Source: Akkermansia sp. (GTDB taxonomy: Bacteria > Verrucomicrobiota > Verrucomicrobiia > Verrucomicrobiales > Akkermansiaceae). Taken from it: DNA of 41,607 nt. A program made the position numbers and the translations under genes. Positions 15,044 through 23,210 of the stretch are shown here, piece after piece (the stretch's first letter is position 1; each line of letters opens with the position of its first letter). Where the stretch lies: NCBI GenBank assembly GCA_030536145.1, contig JAUNQN010000024.1, positions 1-41,607 of the forward strand, read 5' to 3'. The notes beneath the pieces are model-generated. The model had not been told where the DNA came from, ran no database searches, and saw nothing but the letters and a program-made list of their open reading frames with translations.

Positions 15044-18000
15044 ATGGCCGGAATCAGCACCCTGCCGCCCGGCACCATCCTGGGTGACCGGCAATACAGA
15101 ATCCTGGCCGTACGCGGACAGGGCAGCTTCGGCATTACCTACACGGGCTGGGATTTCTCCCTGGAGCGCACCGTGGCCATCAAGGAATGCTTTCCTGCGG
15201 AAATCTGCACGCGGGATGCGGAGACGGGGCAGATACACGCCCGGAGCCCGGAGCTGGAGGATGCCTACCTGATGGCCATGGCGGACCTGCACAAGGAGGC
15301 CCGCACCCTGGCGCAGCTGAACCACCGCAACATAGTGCAGGTACACGCCGTGTTTGCGGCAAACGGCAGCCTGTTCTGCGTGATGCACTATGCGGAGGGC
15401 GACACCCTGCGCGACAAGCTGGACGCGGCGGAGGACGCGGATACGCCCCTGCCCGCCGCAGAGACCACGGTGTGGCTCACCAAGCTGCTGGGGGCGCTGC
15501 AGTACATGCACCGCGGCGGGGTCATCCACCGGGATATCAAGCCCGCCAACATTGTGTTCGACGAGGAGGGGGAGCCGCTGCTGGTGGATTTCGGCGCGGC
15601 GGTGAACCTCACCACCCTCACCCACACCCTGACCCAGGGGGAATTCTCCGCCGCATACGCCGCGCCGGAGCAGCTGGCAAACAAGGGCAACATAGGCCCC
15701 TGGACAGACCTGTTTGCCCTGGCTGCCACCTGGTATGAGGTGCTGACCAACTGCCAGGCGGAGGAAACCATCCGCCGCATGATGGAGGACACCCTGGATT
15801 CCCTGGACCAGTTCCCCATCGGCAGTCAGGAGCCGCTGCTGGCCGCAGCGGTAATGCGCTGCCTGGCGCTCAAGCCGCAGGAGCGCTGCCAGAGCGCGCA
15901 GGAATGGCTGGACATGCTGGCCGGCGCGCAGCCCCCCGCCGGGGAGCCCGCCCGCGGCCGCATAGATACCACCGCCCGCCGCCGCAAGGCCTACCTGTTC
16001 GGCGGGGCGGCGGCGGCAGCCCTGCTGCTGGCGGCAGGTACCACCGCCCTGCTCATGAGCCGCGGCACAGATACGCCCCCGGGCACCGGGCCAACCACCC
16101 CGACTACGCAGCCGAAGGAACCGCAGCCCCCTGCCCGCCCCGCCGCCGGCAAGGAGGAGCTGTTCCGCCAAGCGCTGGAGCACTACAAGATAGACGAGCT
16201 TGTCAGCAAGCACGAGGAACTGGCAAAAAAATACAGGCAGCTCAAACGTGACCAGGCCGCTGACCGCAAGCAGATACGGGACCGCGCCCTGCAGGATGCC
16301 ATGCAGAACCGGGACTTCGGCAGCGACCGCCCGGATTACCTGCACCAGGCAAATGATAAGCTGAAGGACCTGAATGCCGAATACGCCCCACAGCTGAAGG
16401 CGCTGGAGGATGAGAACTACCGGCTGTTCCGGAAGATATGCGAAGCGGAGAACGACCTGTCCGACGGCAAGGGCTGGCCGGGCGTGCTCCCGCAGGAAGA
16501 ACCCCTGCTGCCCCTGGTACGCTCCATGCTGGGCAACCACATCAGGAAACAAATCTCCACCTTCACCTTCAACAGTCTGCAGAAGGGTCCCATGGACACC
16601 TATGACGACGAAGAAAAAAGGCTGTCCACCCAATTCCTGAACAAGATGCTGGACATCTCCGAGCGCGGGTTGGAGCAACAGCAGATAGCAGAGGATGCAG
16701 CGGACAAACGGAAAAAACAGACGGGGGAGGAAAAGGTGGGCAGGATGTTGCGGGAGCACTACGGGGTGGATACCCTGCTGCAGCTGGACCGGGAAATCCG
16801 GCAGGCCATGGCAGAGCTGCCGGAGCAGCTGGAGGCTGAAACGGACCGCCGCCTGGAAACCGCCAAGGAAACGGCGGCCACCATGCCCGCAGACGAGGTG
16901 GATGACCTGGTGGAACAGACACTGAATGACCTGGATGAGCTGAGGGACCAGTACAGGACGAAGGGCGACGAGCTGCAGGAGCGCCACCAGACAGAGGTGG
17001 GAGAAGCCCTGGACCGCCTCATGTCCGGGCTGCAGCAGGAGCAGGCGAAATCCTGGCTCGGCGAGGAGGAGCTCCCCTACCTCCCCCGGGCATGGATCAA
17101 CCTGACCGACGAAACAATGGAAGCCAGCATCAGCCCCTATTTTATCCCGGATGACTACACGGAAAAGGAAACCGAGTTCCGAGAGGAGATGAAACAGCTG
17201 AAAACGGCACGGGCGGAGGAAGAAAGCAGCAACGTGGACCTGGCAGTCCTGGACAAGAAGGTGCGGGAACACTACAAGGTGAAGGAGCTGCACGACACCT
17301 ACGAGGCCCTGCGGAGCGAGTGGGAATCCCTGCCCGACCAGGCAACGGCCGAGTTCACCCGTATCCGTGACAAGGCCGTGGCCGAAGGCCGCGATTTGCT
17401 GCCGGACGCCCTGCGCAAGCACAAGGCCGCCGTAGAAGCGGAGTTTGACCGTGCGCGGCAATCCTACCTTTCCCGCGCCGACGCACTGGAGGAGGATTAC
17501 AGGACCCGCGTGCTGGACCAACTGGTGAAAATAGAGAGCGACATAACCTACCCGCCCCACCCTGCGTGGCTGAGCAGTGCGGAGCAGTCCCGCCTGAAAG
17601 AGGCGACCGCCACCATGCTGGCGGAGTTTCAGGCCATGGAAGATGCCGAATGGAGCTACAAGGACCCCTGCCTGCCTTTCCTGAATGAGTGGGAGAAGGA
17701 ATGGGACAAGCTGCGGGAGGCTGCCTACGAGCGCGAGGACCGGCTCAAGGAGGAGAAGAAGAAGGCCCGCGCCGCTGCAGCCCAAAGGCTTTTCGACAAG
17801 GTGGTGGACCAGGAGAAAATCCGCGGGTGGAGGGAACGCCATGCAGAACTGGACAAGCAGCGCACCGCCGCGATAGAGGAGTTCAAGGAGAAGCTGCGCT
17901 CCCTGTTCGCCTACTGGCGGCCCAAGCTGCGGCAGGCGCGCGGCACTGCAGAGGAGCGCCGCATCACCGCCACGGTGCTGCAGCAGGTATCTGCCCTGCG

Positions 18001-18349
18001 CCCGGACTACGACTACCGGGTGGAAGACTTGTCCCTGGCCAGCAATCGTGAGATATGTTCCCCCTTGGGCAAATATGCCGCAAGCCTGGCCAAGGGGAAA
18101 GGCTTGAGCGGGCTTACGGAGGAAGAGAAGGGGCTGCTGAAGGATGTGGCGGACCTGCTCAGGAAGCTGCCGGCAGAACCCGGCAAGAAGGCCCTGCTCT
18201 CAGAGCCCCTGCCCCGGATGCCGCTGGACTTTGACGACTTGCTGCTTTCCGCCGACCGGGACGAGAACGGGAACTACTACGAGGAAGTGCTCCGGGAGCA
18301 GGAGGAGGACGAAGAAGACGACGAGGAGGTCGAAGGCGACCTAGGCTGA
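15044..18349 (+). CDS. Membrane Ser/Thr protein kinase with a repeated extracytoplasmic coiled-coil region
   Basis: A 1101-residue protein. Residues about 15-290 form a Hanks-type kinase: glycine loop RGQGSFGITYTG, VAIK Lys47, HRDIKPANI with Asp164, and DFG (183-185). It should phosphorylate Ser/Thr on unknown targets. One transmembrane helix lies at about 317-338, then a Pro/Thr-rich linker, and then about 730 charged helical residues outside the membrane. These contain four copies of a motif like REHYxVdEL (near residues 375, 567, 737 and 917) followed by long helices, so the sensor region is probably a tandem repeat. The tail is very acidic. ATG 15044 was chosen because GGGGGAGGA lies just upstream. 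Confidence 0.85.
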   Translation: MAGISTLPPGTILGDRQYRILAVRGQGSFGITYTGWDFSLERTVAIKECFPAEICTRDAETGQIHARSPELEDAYLMAMADLHKEARTLAQLNHRNIVQVHAVFAANGSLFCVMHYAEGDTLRDKLDAAEDADTPLPAAETTVWLTKLLGALQYMHRGGVIHRDIKPANIVFDEEGEPLLVDFGAAVNLTTLTHTLTQGEFSAAYAAPEQLANKGNIGPWTDLFALAATWYEVLTNCQAEETIRRMMEDTLDSLDQFPIGSQEPLLAAAVMRCLALKPQERCQSAQEWLDMLAGAQPPAGEPARGRIDTTARRRKAYLFGGAAAAALLLAAGTTALLMSRGTDTPPGTGPTTPTTQPKEPQPPARPAAGKEELFRQALEHYKIDELVSKHEELAKKYRQLKRDQAADRKQIRDRALQDAMQNRDFGSDRPDYLHQANDKLKDLNAEYAPQLKALEDENYRLFRKICEAENDLSDGKGWPGVLPQEEPLLPLVRSMLGNHIRKQISTFTFNSLQKGPMDTYDDEEKRLSTQFLNKMLDISERGLEQQQIAEDAADKRKKQTGEEKVGRMLREHYGVDTLLQLDREIRQAMAELPEQLEAETDRRLETAKETAATMPADEVDDLVEQTLNDLDELRDQYRTKGDELQERHQTEVGEALDRLMSGLQQEQAKSWLGEEELPYLPRAWINLTDETMEASISPYFIPDDYTEKETEFREEMKQLKTARAEEESSNVDLAVLDKKVREHYKVKELHDTYEALRSEWESLPDQATAEFTRIRDKAVAEGRDLLPDALRKHKAAVEAEFDRARQSYLSRADALEEDYRTRVLDQLVKIESDITYPPHPAWLSSAEQSRLKEATATMLAEFQAMEDAEWSYKDPCLPFLNEWEKEWDKLREAAYEREDRLKEEKKKARAAAAQRLFDKVVDQEKIRGWRERHAELDKQRTAAIEEFKEKLRSLFAYWRPKLRQARGTAEERRITATVLQQVSALRPDYDYRVEDLSLASNREICSPLGKYAASLAKGKGLSGLTEEEKGLLKDVADLLRKLPAEPGKKALLSEPLPRMPLDFDDLLLSADRDENGNYYEEVLREQEEDEEDDEEVEGDLG

Positions 18350-18381
18350 TACCCGGTTCCCTGGAATCGCGCCGCAGGGCC

Positions 18382-19302
18382 CTACTCCCCCGCTGTGCAG
18401 GCGGCAATATCCGCCGCAATGGCGCTCCGCAGCTCGGCTATGCCGGAGAACTTGCGCTCCGGGCGCATAAAGCGGAGCAGCTCCACCACCAGGCGGCGGC
18501 CGTACAGGTCACCGCTCCAGCCGGGGAAATGGGTCTCCAGCCGCAGCACCTTCTGCTCCTCCCGGATAGTGGGGCGCACGCCCAGGCTGGCCACGCCGCA
18601 AACAGGCACGCCCCCTATCACGCAGCGGGCGGCATACACGCCGTTCGGCGGCACGGCGGCAGCGGCCGGCACGCGCATATTGGCCGTGGGGAACCCCAGG
18701 CTGCGCGCCAGGTGCTGGCCGTGCTCCACCGTGGCGGCTATGGAGTACGGGTGGCCCAGCAGGGCGGTGGCGGCATCAAACTGCCCCCCCGCCAGCAAGT
18801 GGCGTATGCGGCTGGAGCACACGCGCTCCCCGCCGATCTCCAGCAGCCCGCTCACCCCGGCCTGTATGCCGCGCGCGGCGGCAAAGGCGCGCAGGGTATC
18901 CGTATTCCCCGCCCCGCCGCGGCCAAAGTGCCAGTTGGCTCCCACGGAAAAGCGCACAATGCGCGCCGCCGTGCACAGCTGCCCCAGGAACACGTCCGCC
19001 TCCAGCGCCGCCAGCTCCGCCGTGAACGGCAGGCACAGGTGGATATCCACCCCCAGGGTCTCCAGCAGGGCATCCTTCTGCCGGGCATCCGGCGTGAGCA
19101 GGCGCGGCGCGCACTCCGGCCGCAGCACGGTGGCGGGGTGGTTGGCAAAGCTCAGCACCGCCCGCAGCGCACCGGGGGCGGCGGCATCCGCCACCACGCG
19201 GCGGTGGCCCAGGTGCACGCCGTCGAAAAAGCCCATGGCCAGGCACACCGGGCACCCGGCGGCCAGGGCGGAAAACTCCTCCAGTGTGGAACAGGTGCGC
19301 AT
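18382..19302 (-). CDS. ribF: Bifunctional riboflavin kinase / FAD synthetase
   Basis: A 306-residue enzyme that phosphorylates riboflavin to FMN and adenylates FMN to FAD. The N-terminal nucleotidyltransferase domain contains GFFDGVHLGHRRVV with the HxGH-type ATP-binding motif. SSRIRHLLAGG ends that domain. The riboflavin kinase domain begins around GHPYSIAATVEHG and has LGFPTANM, with GVASLGVRPT downstream. The ATG at 19302 overlaps the truB stop as TGATG; an in-frame GTG sits one codon earlier. It is the last gene of the exoA-nrnA-truB-ribF operon and converges with the kinase gene. Confidence 0.95.
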   Translation of the reverse strand: MRTCSTLEEFSALAAGCPVCLAMGFFDGVHLGHRRVVADAAAPGALRAVLSFANHPATVLRPECAPRLLTPDARQKDALLETLGVDIHLCLPFTAELAALEADVFLGQLCTAARIVRFSVGANWHFGRGGAGNTDTLRAFAAARGIQAGVSGLLEIGGERVCSSRIRHLLAGGQFDAATALLGHPYSIAATVEHGQHLARSLGFPTANMRVPAAAAVPPNGVYAARCVIGGVPVCGVASLGVRPTIREEQKVLRLETHFPGWSGDLYGRRLVVELLRFMRPERKFSGIAELRSAIAADIAACTAGE

Positions 19303-20051
19303 CACTCCGCAGAATCCCCGTGGCGGTCCGCCAGCACCTTCTCCAGCGGCAGCAGGCGCGCCAGCAGCTCATCCCGCCCGGCGGCCTTCAGCGTGGGCAC
19401 ATCCACCGCCTCCGCTATATCAAACTTGCCGGAGCGCACGCGGCGCAGCGCGGTAAGGTGCGCGCCGCAGCCCAGCAGCTGCCCCATGTCGTGCGCGTAC
19501 GTGCGCACATAGAACCCCTTGGTGCAGTGCACGGTGAAATCCACCTCTGCAGTAGAAAGGTCTATGCGGGTAATCTCATAATCCAGCACCTGCACGCGGC
19601 GGGCCTTGCGCTCCACCTCCTGCCCCTTGCGGGCCAGCTTGTAGCAGGGCACGCCGTTGATTTTCACGGCGGAGTACATGGGCGGCACCTGGTCGAACGG
19701 CCCCTGGTGGAAATGCGCGAACGCGGCGCGCACCGCCTCCTCCGTAATACCGTCCACGGGTTTCACGGCCACCACCTCGCCGTCGGCATCCTGGCTGTTC
19801 GTCTCCACGCCCAGCTTCATGGTGGCGGTGTACACCTTGTCCTCGCACATCAGCATATCCTGCACCTTGGTGGCCTTTCCCACCACCACAATCAGCATGC
19901 CCGTGGCCATGGGGTCCAGCGTGCCGCAGTGGCCCACCTTCTTGGTGTTCAGGATACGGCGGCACAGCGCCACCGCATTGTGGGAGGTAAAGCCGGGGTC
20001 CTTGTCCACCAGCAGCACGCCGCAGGGCGCCTCTTGTATACTTTCAGCCAT
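19302..20051 (-). CDS. truB: tRNA pseudouridine-55 synthase
   Basis: A 249-residue enzyme that isomerises U55 in the T-loop of tRNAs. The catalytic motif GHCGTLDPMATGML contains the conserved Asp. GVLLVDKDPGFTSHNAV at the N-terminus, VPPMYSAVKINGVPCYKLAR in the middle and TKGFYVRTYAHDMG are all TruB hallmarks. The ATG at 20051 follows the nrnA stop by ten bases and matches the family start; the longer frame is an overlap with nrnA. The order nrnA-truB-ribF is widely conserved in bacteria. Confidence 0.95.
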   Translation of the reverse strand: MAESIQEAPCGVLLVDKDPGFTSHNAVALCRRILNTKKVGHCGTLDPMATGMLIVVVGKATKVQDMLMCEDKVYTATMKLGVETNSQDADGEVVAVKPVDGITEEAVRAAFAHFHQGPFDQVPPMYSAVKINGVPCYKLARKGQEVERKARRVQVLDYEITRIDLSTAEVDFTVHCTKGFYVRTYAHDMGQLLGCGAHLTALRRVRSGKFDIAEAVDVPTLKAAGRDELLARLLPLEKVLADRHGDSAE

Positions 20052-20061
20052 AACAATACTT

Positions 20062-21036
20062 TCAACAAATTTCTGCCACAGCGGCGCGGATGGCCTGCAG
20101 CACGTTCTCCCGCACGGTCCCCAGCTCACCGCGGGCGCGTATTCCGGCAGCCATGGCATGGCCGCCTCCGCCAAACTGCACGGCAATATCCGCCACGCTG
20201 ATGCGCGGGTCCTTGGAGCGCAGGGACATGCGGATGCGGCCGTCCTCCAGGTCCTCGAAGATGACGGCCACCTTCACGCCCTGCAGCATGCGCACCACAT
20301 CCACCAGGTCCTTGGTGTCCTCCATGCCCACGCCCAGCTCCGCCTTGCGGCCGGCGGGCATGGAATAGTGGGCCACGGCACCGCCCTGCTCCACCACCAT
20401 GTTGTTGAGCACCTCCCGCTGCATGAGCATGGTGGAAAGCGGCAGCTCCTGGTAGAGCCTGCGGTTCACCTCCGCCACGTCCACGCCGGCCTCCACCAGG
20501 TCTGCGGCGGCGCGCATCACCCCCGGGGTGGTGCTGCCGTACTGGAACGAGCCCGTATCCGTGTTGATGGCCACGTACAGAGCCTCTGCAATGGCGGGGG
20601 TGAGCGGGCAACCCCACTCCCGCAGCATCTTGTACACCACATACCCCGCAGCCGGGCCGCCGCCCTCCACCACGTTCACGTGGCCGTACCGGGTATTGGT
20701 GGCGTGATGGTCCACATTCGCCACGTTCGGGAATCCGGCAAACACCTCCCGGGAGCGGTCGCCTATGCGCTTCCAGTCTCCCGTATCCACGCATATCAGC
20801 AGGTCCAGCCCCGCCGGCACCTCCGCCGGGGCGGGCTCCAGCCCTGCCGCCGCCTGCATGAAGGCATAGCGGGCGGGCAAGCCGTCCTCGTTCCACATGC
20901 GCACCTGCTTGCCCATGCCGCGCAGGGCCAGGCCCAGCGCCAGGGTAGAGCCGATAGCATCGCCATCCGGCCGGAAATGGGAGATGACACCGATATTCGC
21001 CGCGGCCTGCACCGCCTTGTAGAGTTCCTCGTACAT
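20062..21036 (-). CDS. nrnA: DHH/DHHA1 phosphoesterase (NrnA-like nanoRNase / pAp phosphatase)
   Basis: A 324-residue cytoplasmic phosphoesterase of the DHH superfamily. These enzymes degrade 2-5-nt RNAs and dephosphorylate pAp. Metal-binding motifs are visible: ISHFRPDGDAIGS near the N-terminus, VDTGDW, and VDHHATN (the DHH). The DHHA1 domain ends with the substrate-binding QFGGGGHAMAAG. Length is typical. The gene lies between exoA and truB with gaps of only nine and ten bases. Confidence 0.92.
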   Translation of the reverse strand: MYEELYKAVQAAANIGVISHFRPDGDAIGSTLALGLALRGMGKQVRMWNEDGLPARYAFMQAAAGLEPAPAEVPAGLDLLICVDTGDWKRIGDRSREVFAGFPNVANVDHHATNTRYGHVNVVEGGGPAAGYVVYKMLREWGCPLTPAIAEALYVAINTDTGSFQYGSTTPGVMRAAADLVEAGVDVAEVNRRLYQELPLSTMLMQREVLNNMVVEQGGAVAHYSMPAGRKAELGVGMEDTKDLVDVVRMLQGVKVAVIFEDLEDGRIRMSLRSKDPRISVADIAVQFGGGGHAMAAGIRARGELGTVRENVLQAIRAAVAEIC

Positions 21037-21045
21037 ACAGCTTGC

Positions 21046-21804
21046 TCAGTCTATTACCAGTGAAATGGGGCAGTGGTCGGACCCGGTGATATCCGCATGG
21101 ATTTCCGCTGCCTGCACGCGCTCCATCAGCGGGGTGGATACGCAGAAATAGTCTATGCGCCAGCCCACGTTCCTGGCGCGTGCACCGCCGCGGAAACTCC
21201 ACCAGGAGTACGCATCCCGCGCATCCGGGTGCAGCGTGCGGAACGTATCGCAGAACCCGGCCTGCAGCAGCTCCGTGAACCCGGCACGCTCCTCGTCTGA
21301 GAACCCGGCGCTGAAATGGTTGGCATCCGGGCGGGCCAGGTCTATCTCCTGGTGGGCCACGTTCAGGTCACCGCACAGGACCACCGGCTTGGTCTCCGCC
21401 AGCCTGGATACATAGCTGCGGAAGGCGGCATCCCACTCCTGGCGGTAGGGCAGGCGCGCCAGCTCGTTCTGGGAGTTGGGCGTATAGCAGCCCACAAAAT
21501 AGAAATCCGGGAACTCCATGGTAGCCACGCGCCCCTCCGTATCATGCTCCGGCATGCCCATGCCCGTGCTGGTGGAAAGCGGCTCCACCTTGGAGAGCAG
21601 CAGCACGCCGGAATACCCCGCGCGCTGCGCCGGGTTCCACACCGAATGCGGCCAGGCTGCCAGCCACTCGTCCTTCACCTGCTCCGGGCGCGCCTTGATT
21701 TCCTGGAAGCAGACCACATCCGCCCCCAGCGCGTCCATCTTCTCCGCCAGGCCCTTGCCCAGCGTGGCGCGCAGGCCGTTCACGTTCCAACTCACAAGTT
21801 TCAT
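21046..21804 (-). CDS. xth: Exodeoxyribonuclease III / AP endonuclease
   Basis: A 252-residue Mg-dependent AP endonuclease and 3'-5' exonuclease for base-excision repair. The exonuclease-endonuclease-phosphatase fold motifs are all seen: SWNVNGLRA, CFQEIKA (metal-binding Glu), YTPNSQ, GDLNVAH, WRIDYFCVS and GSDHCPI (catalytic Asp-His). It heads the operon with nrnA, truB and ribF, which is not the usual leader of this cluster (rbfA normally precedes nrnA). The promoter ends six bases before the ATG, so the operon mRNA should be leaderless. Confidence 0.95.
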   Translation of the reverse strand: MKLVSWNVNGLRATLGKGLAEKMDALGADVVCFQEIKARPEQVKDEWLAAWPHSVWNPAQRAGYSGVLLLSKVEPLSTSTGMGMPEHDTEGRVATMEFPDFYFVGCYTPNSQNELARLPYRQEWDAAFRSYVSRLAETKPVVLCGDLNVAHQEIDLARPDANHFSAGFSDEERAGFTELLQAGFCDTFRTLHPDARDAYSWWSFRGGARARNVGWRIDYFCVSTPLMERVQAAEIHADITGSDHCPISLVID

Positions 21805-21810
21805 GCGTGC

Positions 21811-21839
21811 ATCCTACACTACCCCCGCGCGCGTGTCAA
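21811..21839 (-). promoter_or_regulatory. Promoter of the exoA-nrnA-truB-ribF operon, leaderless geometry
   Basis: On the minus strand a perfect -35 TTGACA (21839-21834), a 17-bp spacer and the -10 TAGGAT (21816-21811) end six bases before the ATG at 21804. Confidence 0.7.
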
Positions 21840-21874
21840 TTGGAATGTATCTCAAGACGCGCCGCGCTTTTTCA

Positions 21875-21903
21875 TTGCAAACCCGCCGCCGGAGTGCTAT
21901 CCT
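21875..21903 (+). promoter_or_regulatory. Promoter of the sialidase gene
   Basis: The -35 TTGCAA (21875-21880), a 17-bp spacer ending in TGC and the -10 TATCCT (21898-21903) predict an 18-nt leader lacking a Shine-Dalgarno sequence (it ends ACACACACC). Confidence 0.6.
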
Positions 21904-21927
21904 GCTGAAAATCCATCCACACACACC

Positions 21928-23076
21928 ATGACCGCCTACCAGTACATAGCCGCCGCAGCGCTGCTCCCCGCCGCGCTCTGCGCCACCGCCGCCACTGCCG
22001 CCGAGCAGACTCCCTTCCAGGCCTCCATCCCCCTGTTTGTCCCCAAGCAGGACAACACCTACGCCAGCATCCGCATCCCCTCCATGGTAAACGCGGGCGG
22101 CACCCTCATCGCCGCAGCAGAGGGCCGCAAGACCGCCACGGACCAGGGCATGAACGACATCATCGTCCGCACCTCCAAGGACGGCAAGAAATGGAGCTCC
22201 ATGGTAGTGGCCGCAGCCTCCGGCCGGGATACGTACAACAACCCCTGCCTCATCTACGACAAGGAGACCAAGACCACCTTCCTCTTCTTCCAGAAATTCC
22301 CGGACGGCGTGAAGGAGCGCGCCCCCATGCCCGCCGGCACGGAGGACCCCAAGACCGTGCACAACCTGGTGTGCCACACCAAGGACGGCAAGAAATGGAG
22401 CAAGCCCGTGGACGTGACCAAGACCACCAAGCACGAGGACGTGACCATTACCTGCTCCGGCCCCAACCCCGGCTGCCAGCTCACCCGCGGCGAGCACAAG
22501 GGCCGCCTCATCGTTCCCCTGAACGAGGGACCCTTCGGCGACTGGACCCTGGCCGCCGCCTACTCCGACGACCACGGCAAAACCTGGAACATAGGCCAGA
22601 AATCCAAGAACGGCGGCGGCGTGAACGAGGTCTCCGTGGCAGAGACGGAGGAAGGCGGCCTCCTCATCGTCTCCCGCCACTGGAACGGCAGCGCCAACCG
22701 CAAGGTGGCATACTCCCATGACGGCGGCGAATCCTGGGATGAAATCACCACCCACCAGGAGCTCCCCTGCCCCGGCTGCCAGAACGGCCTGGTCCGCTAC
22801 TCCTTTGCAGACAACGCCAAGCTCGGCTCCAAGAGCCGCATCATCTTCTCCGGCCCCTGCGCCGGCGGCAGAAAGGACGGCATCATCAAGATGAGCTACG
22901 ACGACGGCAAGACCTGGCCCGTGGAGAAAGCCATCGGCCCCGGCAGCTATGCCTACTCCTCCGTCTGCATGCTCAAGCCCGGCACCATGGCCCTGCTCTT
23001 TGAGACCGGGAACCAGATCAACTTCACCACCTTCACCCTGAACTGGCTCACCGACGGCAAGGACAGCGGCAAGTAA
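21928..23076 (+). CDS. Secreted GH33 sialidase
   Basis: A 382-residue exo-sialidase that releases terminal sialic acids from glycans such as mucin. It has a signal peptide (residues 1-25, hydrophobic, ending TAATAAE). The catalytic Arg is Arg49 in the SIRIP motif. Asp77, Glu234 (GVNEVS), Arg250, Arg304 and a Tyr at 341-343 (GSYAYSSV) complete the GH33 set. Asp-box repeats include SKDGKKW, TKDGKKW, SDDHGKTW, SHDGGESW and SYDDGKTW, marking a six-bladed propeller. No lectin or carbohydrate-binding domain is attached. ATG 21928 is chosen because of the signal peptide; the longer frame overlaps exoA. It is monocistronic, followed by a terminator. Confidence 0.95.
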   Translation: MTAYQYIAAAALLPAALCATAATAAEQTPFQASIPLFVPKQDNTYASIRIPSMVNAGGTLIAAAEGRKTATDQGMNDIIVRTSKDGKKWSSMVVAAASGRDTYNNPCLIYDKETKTTFLFFQKFPDGVKERAPMPAGTEDPKTVHNLVCHTKDGKKWSKPVDVTKTTKHEDVTITCSGPNPGCQLTRGEHKGRLIVPLNEGPFGDWTLAAAYSDDHGKTWNIGQKSKNGGGVNEVSVAETEEGGLLIVSRHWNGSANRKVAYSHDGGESWDEITTHQELPCPGCQNGLVRYSFADNAKLGSKSRIIFSGPCAGGRKDGIIKMSYDDGKTWPVEKAIGPGSYAYSSVCMLKPGTMALLFETGNQINFTTFTLNWLTDGKDSGK

Positions 23077-23099
23077 CGCAACAGCACATGTTTCCCCAT

Positions 23100-23136
23100 G
23101 AACCAGCCCGACCCTGCGCCGGGCCGGTTCTTTTTT
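23100..23136 (+). terminator. Intrinsic terminator after the sialidase gene
   Basis: An 11-bp stem with one mismatch (23100-23110 with 23120-23130), a nine-base loop and a run of seven to eight T. Confidence 0.88.
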
Positions 23137-23175
23137 ATGCAGCCCCCGCGCCTTGCCTGAACACATGCTTTTGGC

Positions 23176-23204
23176 TTGACATACGGCGGGAGGGAGGGCA
23201 GAAT
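23176..23204 (+). promoter_or_regulatory. Promoter of the Deg protease operon, leaderless geometry
   Basis: A perfect -35 TTGACA (23176-23181), a 17-bp spacer and the -10 CAGAAT (23199-23204) end six bases before GTG 23211. Confidence 0.6.
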
Positions 23205-23210
23205 TCAAGC

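Noticed and set aside
14678..17842. A 1054-residue minus-strand open frame
   Set aside because: It lies antisense to the kinase gene, which has clear kinase motifs; the shadow has no recognisable domain.
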